DNA of 49,222 nucleotides from Deinococcus sp. YIM 134068 (GTDB lineage: Bacteria; Deinococcota; Deinococci; Deinococcales; Deinococcaceae). This document shows positions 6,538 to 14,200 of the stretch, in pieces. The notes under the pieces were generated by a model, which saw nothing but the letters and a program-made list of their open reading frames with translations, had not been told where the DNA came from and did not search any database. The stretch lies in assembly GCF_036543075.1 (NCBI RefSeq), contig NZ_JAZHPF010000023.1, positions 1 through 49,222 of the forward strand, read 5' to 3'. Positions within the stretch are counted from its first letter, which is position 1. Each line of letters begins with the position of its first letter. The translations under genes were made by a program, and so were the position numbers.

Positions 6538-7395
6538 TTGACTGCAACGCCTAAATCCGGCTCGCCCGAACCGCAGGTGTCGGGTCTGTACAGCCCTCTC
6601 TTCCTCCAGGGTCTCTACACCACCCTGGAAGACTGCCTCACGCTCACGAGCGGCTCGGTTGACCTGGAGCGTCTCGTCGCTTTGGAGTCGCGCCGTTACG
6701 ACCATGCGCCTCTGTTGGACGCAAACCGTCGTGTCGTCGGCGTAATTTACACAAAGACTGCCCGTGAGCGTTTCGAGACAGGGCAACCGCTCGAGGAGCG
6801 TGATGCCGAGCTGACGTGGGTGCATGAGCACACCACCCTCGACGGGCTTCTCACAAGCATGTCGATGCGGCGGGCGGTCCTCGTGGCCGGTGACATGGTT
6901 GACGGTTCCGTAAGCACACCAAACCTGGTAGGCCTGTTCACTCTCTCAGATTTCAACCTGCATACCTTCCGCGCGCGGCTCTACTCCCTGCTCGCCGACC
7001 TCGAGACACATCTCGCCGAACTCATGCAGGTGGTCTATGACGACCCCTGGACCTGGTTGGAGTGGTTGCCTGAAGGGCAGCGGGTCGGGGTGGTGGGGAG
7101 CTGGGAACTCTCGAAGCGCGCGGGTGTCGACCTCAGTCCGGTCCATGCCCTGAACCTGACGCAACTCGTTACGGTCGTGGCCTCCTCGAAAGAGCTGCGC
7201 GGGCAACTCGGGTTCAGCTCGAGGCGCAAGTTCGACGAGTTGACAGGCGGTATCCCTGACCTGCGCAACCGCGTGATGCATCCGGTGCGTCATCTCGTGA
7301 TGAGGCAGGAGGATGTCACCGCGCTCCACAAAACGGCCGCCGCCGTCTGTTCACTCAGGGACATCGTAGCTGGGGTCCTGGCCAAGATGGGCTGA
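6538..7395 (+). CDS. CBS-domain protein with a C-terminal HEPN motif
   Basis: A 285-residue protein. I chose TTG 6538 because AGGAG ends 6-7 bases upstream; the ATG at 6533 is out of frame and stops at once. Residues about 40-140 resemble a CBS pair (YDHAPLLDANRRVVGVIY, then TTLDGLLTSMSMRRAVLV and LVGLFTLSDFNLHTFRA), a fold that usually senses adenine nucleotides. The C-terminal helical part ends in LRNRVMHPVRHLV, where R243-N244...H248 matches the RNxxxH catalytic motif of HEPN RNases. A ligand-gated RNase, for example an abortive-infection effector, is a plausible inference. It is divergent from parFG. Confidence 0.6.
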   Translation: MTATPKSGSPEPQVSGLYSPLFLQGLYTTLEDCLTLTSGSVDLERLVALESRRYDHAPLLDANRRVVGVIYTKTARERFETGQPLEERDAELTWVHEHTTLDGLLTSMSMRRAVLVAGDMVDGSVSTPNLVGLFTLSDFNLHTFRARLYSLLADLETHLAELMQVVYDDPWTWLEWLPEGQRVGVVGSWELSKRAGVDLSPVHALNLTQLVTVVASSKELRGQLGFSSRRKFDELTGGIPDLRNRVMHPVRHLVMRQEDVTALHKTAAAVCSLRDIVAGVLAKMG

Positions 7396-7412
7396 GTCGG
7401 GAAGACTGAATT

Positions 7413-7445
7413 CGGGGAGACAGGGCAGCACACGCCGTCTCCCCG
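7413..7445. terminator. Inverted repeat between convergent genes
   Basis: CGGGGAGAC (7413-7421) pairs with GTCTCCCCG (7437-7445), a 9-bp stem lying between the ends of the CBS-HEPN gene and the minus-strand gene at 7514. There is no clear U-run, so it is a possible bidirectional terminator only. Confidence 0.45.
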
Positions 7446-7513
7446 GAGGTGGACGCTAGAGCGCTGTCCTGCCCCAGATCCACCGCAGCCGCTGAGCCTG
7501 ATGGCGGGGAACA

Positions 7514-8050
7514 CTACTCCTGCAGCAGCCTGTTCAACTCTTCGACCGAAAGGTAGCCCTGCGCTCCGTACATCATGTCGTCGTTGCGTCTGAGAGCGTA
7601 TCCCTCGACCTCCAGGGCCTGAATCAGGGCCTCCTCATGGTTGGGATCGATCTGCAGGAAGGGTCCACTGTGGGTGGTGTCGCTGACCTCTCCGAACTGC
7701 TGCTGGAATTTCTCGGGAAGAAGCCTGAGCATCAGGGCTTGCGGCCAGAGATGGAGAGCGTCGCCGTCCGGATAGCCCGTTGTGAACTCGAGGTCGTCTC
7801 CGGGCGTCAGGCCTGGGTCTTCCTCATCCTCTTGATTTTGCAACCATGCCTGTGTCTCAAGCTCGACAAAGGATGAAGGGGCCAACTGCCGGAACTCCCC
7901 CCAGGTCCGGGCCACGCTGTAGGCACGCTGGCCCTTGAGCAGGTTCTGGACCTCCTCGGCAGGTAGAACCTGCACGCCCTCGCCACCACTTCCCTCGATG
8001 ACACCGTAGATCAGCTCTGGGCGCTCTGTTGCCTCAGTATCTTTGTGCAT
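7514..8050 (-). CDS. Hypothetical acidic protein
   Basis: A 178-residue, strongly acidic, soluble protein starting at ATG 8050. AAGGA lies just upstream, and TATGCT (8061-8066, minus strand) is a possible -10 box. The sequence has a short N-terminal beta section (PELIYGVIEGSGGEGVQVLP) and an acidic loop (QNQEDEEDPGLTPGDD). The C-terminal part resembles SMI1/KNR4- or immunity-type proteins in composition only (LQIDPNHEEALIQALEVEGY). I recognise no family. Its acidity would suit a nucleic-acid mimic or an immunity protein, but that is speculation. Confidence 0.6.
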   Translation of the reverse strand: MHKDTEATERPELIYGVIEGSGGEGVQVLPAEEVQNLLKGQRAYSVARTWGEFRQLAPSSFVELETQAWLQNQEDEEDPGLTPGDDLEFTTGYPDGDALHLWPQALMLRLLPEKFQQQFGEVSDTTHSGPFLQIDPNHEEALIQALEVEGYALRRNDDMMYGAQGYLSVEELNRLLQE

Positions 8051-8098
8051 TCTGTCCTTAGCATAACCGGGCTTGGACTACCCCTTGTTCAATCAACG

Positions 8099-8290
8099 TT
8101 ATGAAAACCAGACCTCTCGTGGTTTGGGCAGCCATCCTCTTTCCTGAAGTCGATTGGGAGAGTTCAACCCTGGCGGCAGTCGGATGACGTGCCCGTACTT
8201 GCCGTGCAGTGCTTTCGTGCGAGCGAGGTCACGACGCTCGGCAGAAACGAGAGTGACGGGGGAAAAGATCAACCCAACGAGAGACTCTGG
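8099..8290 (-). pseudogene. C-terminal remnant of an unidentified gene
   Basis: On the minus strand, the codons from about 8290 down to the stop at 8099 read FSPVTLVSAERRDLARTKAL, HGKYGHVIRLPPGLN and LQERGWLPKPREVWFS. This has the composition of a real globular protein end, unlike the plus-strand frames here. Upstream the frame runs into the antisense of the gene at 8360 and loses protein character. I interpret it as the 3' end of a gene cut off when the Druantia-like operon arrived. The family is not recognised. Confidence 0.35.
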
Positions 8291-8359
8291 TCCTGGTCTC
8301 GCTGTATCTGTGAAAAAAGCGGCAGATTTGCTCCCGGTCTGTCCCCGGATGTGCCATAT

Positions 8360-10039
8360 ATGAGCATGCCGAACTATCAAGCCTGGAACACCGCGCTGCT
8401 CGAGCACGCGACTCATGGTGCTCCACTGGGCAGCACGGTGTACCTGGAGGTCAGTGACGAGACGCTCAATCGCATTGGAGTCCAGTGGTGGGGACCGCCT
8501 CCGCCGGGAAGCTCCTGGCGCGCCGACTTTCTCGGTGCCGTGCACAAGAACAGCATTTACGAGGCGCGTGTGTGCTGCGACTGGATGGCCGCCTCGGACC
8601 CGCAGGGGCGTCCGGTCGGCGTGGCCTTCCTCGCCGCGATGGTGCTGGCGGCCTCCAACATGGCCACCGACGCCGCTGGGCAGCTCCATGAGAAGAACTA
8701 CTTCAAGCGTCTGGCTGCCGTGCTCGGCGTCCCACCAAGTCCACAGGGTCGTCCCCCGGGGCTGCCCACCGGGGCGGAGGAGCCTCTCTGGCAGGCATGG
8801 GTGGCCTACCTGCGGGGGCGTGGGCTAGACAGCACCGCCCGTGGTGGAGAGGGCGCGCAACGGTTCATCGCCTACCCCATCAGCCAGTGCCTGATCGCGG
8901 AGGGCCAGAAGCAGCGCCTGCGCCGGCTCTTCGCCGAGCGGGGCTACCCGGCAGGCTGGGATGGGGAGACGTTGGCCTCACGGCTGCGCGCGGACGGGGA
9001 GCTGACGAAGAAGCTCGCGGAACTGTTGTCCCGGACCGGGGCGGCGGCCGAGGACGTGCATGACGCCCTGCAGGGAGTGCTGCAGGACTTCCACGCTTCA
9101 GGAGGCTCGGCGGACGTGACCGAGTCGACCGGCGTCGGGCCGCGCCAGCTGGTGGCCGGGCTGTACCGGGGCGAGCACTGGCGCACCGGGGAGCCGGAGT
9201 ACCAGCTCTTCCCCCGTCAGCCACGGGGCGTCCGGCTGACCAGAATGGCGGTGCAGTTTCCCGGGGGTGCGGAGGTGCTGGACCTCGAACGCCCCGGGTA
9301 CTACCGGCCGGTCGGTGAGGTCACGCTGGCAGAGCTGACACGCGGCGTGCGCCTCGAGGTGGCGGGCAATCCCTTTGTGGACGCGCTGGTGCTGCCCGCC
9401 CGGGACTACTGGCTGCTGCGCCGCGACCCGGACGCCGAGGGGATGTTCGCGTCGCTGGGCACACCGGGCGTGGGGGAGCACCTGCTGCTGCTCGTGCGCG
9501 ACACCCTGCTGCCGGACCTGCGGAGATTTCAGGAGGAGGGCCTCGTCGCGTGGACAGGCCAGCCAGACGCTCTCGGGGAGGGGTGGGTGGAGGTCCGCGA
9601 TTTGATGGTGATCGGCAACCACTGGAGCGAAGTCCCGGCGGGGCAGGCCCGCGCCCTGCACGAGGCGTTGCGTCCTCCTGGAGGCGTCAGCATCCACTTG
9701 GAGGGCGGCGCGCGGACGCAGCGGGCGGGGGCCTACCTCGCCGGGGCGGGTCCGGACGTGCGGGTGATGTCGTTTTCCCTGGACGCGCACCTCACGGTCT
9801 GCCGTGACGGCGAGGAGGTGTTCGCGGCGGGCGTGACACCGGGGGAGGTGCTGTCCCTGCCGCTGGATTCGCCGGGAACCTTCGAGCTAAGCGCCGAGTC
9901 TCGCGGCCAGCATGCCGTGCGCACCCTGACGGTGGTGCCCTGGGAGGAACTGCGCGCTGCCCCGGTGCCGCCGGAGCGCCGCGAAGGGATGGAGGTGAAT
10001 GGACGCCGCATCTGGGGTGCGTACGTTCAGGACCTGTGA
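8360..10039 (+). CDS. First gene of the helicase defence operon (Druantia-like accessory protein)
   Basis: A 559-residue protein from ATG 8360; the reading frame is open further upstream, but that part is not protein-like. It has a compact N-terminal domain (residues 1-130, GVQWWGPPPPGSSWRADFLG) and a helical section with YPISQCLIAEGQKQRLRRLF. Then come several beta-rich modules from about residue 290 (GPRQLVAGLYRGEHWRTGEP, VRLTRMAVQFPGGAEVLDL), with an immunoglobulin-like C-terminal part. No catalytic motif is apparent. Its stop overlaps the next start (GTGA), and the third gene is a giant DUF1998 helicase. Type II Druantia has two uncharacterised proteins before DruE, which this arrangement resembles; the assignment to DruF is by position only. 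Confidence 0.55.
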   Translation: MSMPNYQAWNTALLEHATHGAPLGSTVYLEVSDETLNRIGVQWWGPPPPGSSWRADFLGAVHKNSIYEARVCCDWMAASDPQGRPVGVAFLAAMVLAASNMATDAAGQLHEKNYFKRLAAVLGVPPSPQGRPPGLPTGAEEPLWQAWVAYLRGRGLDSTARGGEGAQRFIAYPISQCLIAEGQKQRLRRLFAERGYPAGWDGETLASRLRADGELTKKLAELLSRTGAAAEDVHDALQGVLQDFHASGGSADVTESTGVGPRQLVAGLYRGEHWRTGEPEYQLFPRQPRGVRLTRMAVQFPGGAEVLDLERPGYYRPVGEVTLAELTRGVRLEVAGNPFVDALVLPARDYWLLRRDPDAEGMFASLGTPGVGEHLLLLVRDTLLPDLRRFQEEGLVAWTGQPDALGEGWVEVRDLMVIGNHWSEVPAGQARALHEALRPPGGVSIHLEGGARTQRAGAYLAGAGPDVRVMSFSLDAHLTVCRDGEEVFAAGVTPGEVLSLPLDSPGTFELSAESRGQHAVRTLTVVPWEELRAAPVPPERREGMEVNGRRIWGAYVQDL

Positions 10040-11286
10040 GTCTGTCCCGAATGCCCGGCAGAATGGGAGTGCGTTGGTTCCGGGCATACACCGCTTACGG
10101 CCGCCCGCCCGTGGTAATCGAAAACGTGGCTGGATTTGTGAGGCGCCGCAGGCTCACGGACACGGTGGTGAGCCTGCGGGTGGAACGCGGCGCGACCAGT
10201 GAATTCCTGCTGTTCCTGACGCTGGAGACCAGTTACCCGGGAGAGGTGCCCGAGGACGTGGAGGACGCCCTCGCCGACTGCCCGCACCTGCGCTCGCCCC
10301 TCCCGGAGCCACTCACCCTGGCACAGATCGAGAACATGACGTCCGGCGACCTGCAGGTGAAGGCACTCGGACAGTGCCTGGAGTACCGCCGGGTGCTGCG
10401 AGAGGCGCAGGAGGACCCCTTCGATACCGAGGCGCGGCTGCCCGGGCACGCTGCGGAACTGCCGCCCGGGGCGGGGGAGAGGCTCCTGTGGTGGCTCTCC
10501 GCGACCGGAGGCGGTTCCTGGTCCGCCCTGCGCGCGGCCGCCGCGTCGCTGGGAGTACGGGACCCGGTGATGGCCACGCGGCTCGCCCGCCACCTGCGCC
10601 TGCTCGGCCACCTGGAAATCTTCGCCGGGGGGCGCTGGGCGGTGGCACCCCCGGCGGTGGCCGAGGTGGAACTTGCCGGAGAGGAGCGGTCCCGGTTCCT
10701 CGTCGGGGCGCGGGACAGCCGCCCTGTACACGGCGACCACCGGGAGGCACAACCGGGGGGACCGGACCGGGTCCTGGTGACGGACCCAGGACATCGCCCG
10801 CTGCTCAGCGAGCCAGCGCGGCCGCTGGCGGAGGCACTGCCCGACATTGCCGGGTTCCTGCCCCTGCTTGAGAGGCTGGGCAGCGTGAACGAACGTGCGC
10901 TGAAGCTGCGCCGGTTCGATGGGCGGCAGTTCGCCTCCTGCACCGGGGCGGACGAGGAGGGCCTGTACGAGCTGACGTCCGGCGACGGCCGGGTCGTGAA
11001 CGCCCTGCGCAGCGGGGCGGCCTGGTACCGTGGGGAATTCTTCGCCCTACGGTTCTTGGCGCTCGGGCAGCGGGGTCTGCTGGGAGCGTGGCGCCACGCT
11101 TCAGACCGCCGGGAGCTGGCCCTACGGCACGAGGAGCGGCCCCCGGAACTCTACGAGCGGGCCCTGGTGCTGTGCAGCGGCCGGTTGCCCGAGCACCGGG
11201 GTGGCTGGCTCGTCTATCCCAATGTGTCCGGGAATCTCGCTCGCCTCCTGGCGGAGCGGCTGGGCTTGGCCGTGGAGAGCGAATGA
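10036..11286 (+). CDS. Second gene of the helicase defence operon
   Basis: A 416-residue protein from GTG 10036, overlapping the previous stop. It begins with a basic beta-rich part (WFRAYTAYGRPPVVIENVAG, FVRRRRLTDTVVSLRV), then helical segments including a winged-helix-like stretch (GERLLWWLSATGGGSWSALR, PVMATRLARHLRLLGHLEIF), and a C-terminal domain of unknown type. The winged helix suggests DNA contact. It is tightly coupled to the helicase gene by an ATGA overlap at 11283. Together with the 8360 product it would be the counterpart of the small subunits of a Druantia system, or of a split DruH. I see no nuclease signature. Confidence 0.55.
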   Translation: MSLSRMPGRMGVRWFRAYTAYGRPPVVIENVAGFVRRRRLTDTVVSLRVERGATSEFLLFLTLETSYPGEVPEDVEDALADCPHLRSPLPEPLTLAQIENMTSGDLQVKALGQCLEYRRVLREAQEDPFDTEARLPGHAAELPPGAGERLLWWLSATGGGSWSALRAAAASLGVRDPVMATRLARHLRLLGHLEIFAGGRWAVAPPAVAEVELAGEERSRFLVGARDSRPVHGDHREAQPGGPDRVLVTDPGHRPLLSEPARPLAEALPDIAGFLPLLERLGSVNERALKLRRFDGRQFASCTGADEEGLYELTSGDGRVVNALRSGAAWYRGEFFALRFLALGQRGLLGAWRHASDRRELALRHEERPPELYERALVLCSGRLPEHRGGWLVYPNVSGNLARLLAERLGLAVESE

Positions 11287-14200
11287 ACGATCTGCTGGGC
11301 CTGCACGCCCGTTTGGAACGCATCTACGGCTTGTACGTCGAGAGTGCTTTTCCCCTGAAAAACCCGGCGCTGCGCCGGGAGCGCCGGGCCCTGCTCGCCC
11401 GACCCGGCCTGCTGACCCAGGAACCGTTGGTGGAACCCGTCGCCACCTACGAGAGCAGCGGACACACCCTGGCGCAGGCGGCCGCCACCCTGCCCGGTCA
11501 CCTGGGCGACCTGGCACACCTCGCCGGACCGCTGCTGCCGCCCGGAACGCCGCTGCACGCCCACCAGTTCCGTGCCCTGACGGCAGGAGCCGTGGAGGGA
11601 CGCGACCTCGTCGTGACCACCGGAACCGGCTCCGGGAAGACCGAGGCATTCTTGCTGCCGCTGCTCGCCGAGCTTGCCCGCGAGAGCGCGGACTGGACCC
11701 CCGTCGGTGCTCCGGCCCCGGAGCGGGCGTGGTGGCGCCAGGGGGAAGACCGGACCGGATCGCAGTGGGCGCACGTGACCCGTCCCGCCGCCGTGCGGGC
11801 CCTGATGCTCTACCCCCTCAACGCTCTGGTCGAGGATCAGCTCAAAAGGATGCGGTCGGTGCTCAACGCTCCCGCCGTGACCGCGTGGCTTGATGCCCGG
11901 CGTGGCGGCAATCGCGTGACCTTCGGGCGCTACACCGGCCTGACCGCGGTCCCGGGCCGCCCCGGCAACAAGCACCACCTGAGGCGCCTGCACCGGCACC
12001 TGACGACCCTCGACCGGCAGTGGACAGCGCTGTTGGGGGCCGGGCGGCCCGAACTGCTCGACCATTTCCCCGACCCGTCGGGTGGCGAGGCGTGGAGCCG
12101 CTGGGACATGCAGGACCACCCACCGGACCTGCTGATCACCAACTACTCCATGCTCAACATCATGCTGATGCGCGACGTGGAGCGCCCGATCTTCGAGGCC
12201 ACCCGCGCCTGGCTGGCCGCCGACCCGCGGCACGTCTTCCACCTGGTGGTCGATGAACTGCACGCCTACCGGGGCACGCCGGGCACCGAGGTGTCGTTCA
12301 TCGTGCGGCTGTTGCTCTCCCGGCTCGGCCTGAACCCAGACAGCCCGCAGCTGCGCGTCATCGCCACGACCGCCAGCCTCGAGGACGACCCGGCGGGACG
12401 GCGCTTCCTCACGCAGTTCTTCGGGCGGCCCGCCGACCGCTTCGACTTCATCACCGGTCGGCAGGTCGTGTCGCCCCCGCCTGGGGACGCAAGCCTCGCG
12501 CCCCATGCCCGCGCTTTCGAGGCCTTCGCCGAGGCCGTGCAGAACGATCCCACCATCCCGCCTGTCCCCGCCGCCGTGTCGGGGACAGCCGTCTCGGCCC
12601 TTGTGACCGATCTCGGCTTCCCGGTCGATGGGCCGCCGGAGGTCGCGCTCGCCACCGCCCTGACGGCCCTCCATGCCCCGGCGCTGGTGCGCGAGGCCTG
12701 CCGGGACGAGGGCGGGCAGGTTCGGGCCACGCGCAGCCAGGTGCTGGGAGCCCGATTGCTGCTCCACCAGCCCCAGGCGCTGCGGGGACTGCTCACCGCC
12801 CTGACGACCGCCCGGTGCGCGGACGGACGCCCCACCCTGGCGCTGCGTGGCCACCTGTTCTTCCAGAACGTGCGAAATCTCTGGGCCTGCACGGACCCGG
12901 CCTGCCCACCCCGGGATGAGCCGTCCCAGGACCGGACTGTCGGCCGCCTGCACGACGAGCACCGTCTTGCCTGTGGATGTGGTAGCCGTGTGCTCGACCT
13001 GATCGTGTGCGACGTTTGTGGGGAGACCTTTTACGGTGCCCAGCGTAAGCGAGGGGAGCACGCGACGGAACTGCTCAGTGCCGACCGCCCGGACCTCGAG
13101 GGAGCGCCGGACGGGGACGGGCCGCGCACCCACGGGGCCTACGCCGTGTTGTGGCCGGTCACGTCCCATGACCACAGCCCTGATTTCGAGAGGCACGATT
13201 GGACCCATAAGCCCACCTCCTCGAAGTTGACGTTCTTCTGGCAACGGGCGCACTTCCAGCGGCAGACCGGCCTGCTCACCCGCTCCCCCCGCGCGGGCCA
13301 GGAGCCGGGCATGCAGCCCGTCTGGGTGTACGGCGTGGAGGCCGGCAACGCGGACGCGGCCCCCGCGATGCCCCCGAGCTGTCCGGCCTGTGACACCGAC
13401 TTCGGCAGGCGCAAGCGCTTCCCCACTCCCCTGCGGCACCACCGCACCGGCTTCCAGAAGGCTGCCCAGGTGCTCGCCAGCTCACTCATGCGGGAGGTGA
13501 GCAGTGGGGGTGGGGCGCGGAAGCTGGTGGTGTTCAGTGACAGTCGCCAGGACGCGGCAAGGCTGGCAGCCGGGCTGGAGCGCGACCATTACCGCGATAT
13601 GGTCCGGGTCGCGCTGTTGGACGCTTTGCAAGCCGCGGGCCGGTCCCTTGAGGCCGCCGTCCGCGTGCTGGCGGGACTGGCCCCAGGTGGGCGCGATCGC
13701 CTGCTGGACGTCAACCCCGCGCTGGCAGACGTGCTAGGCGCCCCAGCCTCGCCCGAAGACCTGGTGCTGTTCCAGGCGAACGCTCAACGCTTCAACCCCC
13801 TGCTACTCACCCTCAACGGACTGGCCGACGAGGAGACCGAGGCCGAGGCGCAGGCCCTCCTCCGGCAGTACCCCACCCGGGTATCCCTCGGACAGCTGGA
13901 GAAGGACGTGTTCCGGCGGCTGCTGGACCTCGGTATCTGCCCCGGTGGTAATACCCGCGGTGCCCTGAGGTTTCAGCAGGACGGCACCAGGAAACCCTGG
14001 CAGGAGGCCTTTCGCTGGACGCCCCGGGGCGTGAACCCCCAACCCAACCCGGAAGCCGAGCGGCACGTGGAACGCCTGCACCGACGGTTGTTGGGTGAGA
14101 TCATGGAAGTGCTGTTCACGCACGTCGTCCGTACCCTGGAAAGTGTCGGACAGGGTCAGGTGCACGTGCCGTTGCCCGCGTCCACCCCGGTTCACGTCCA

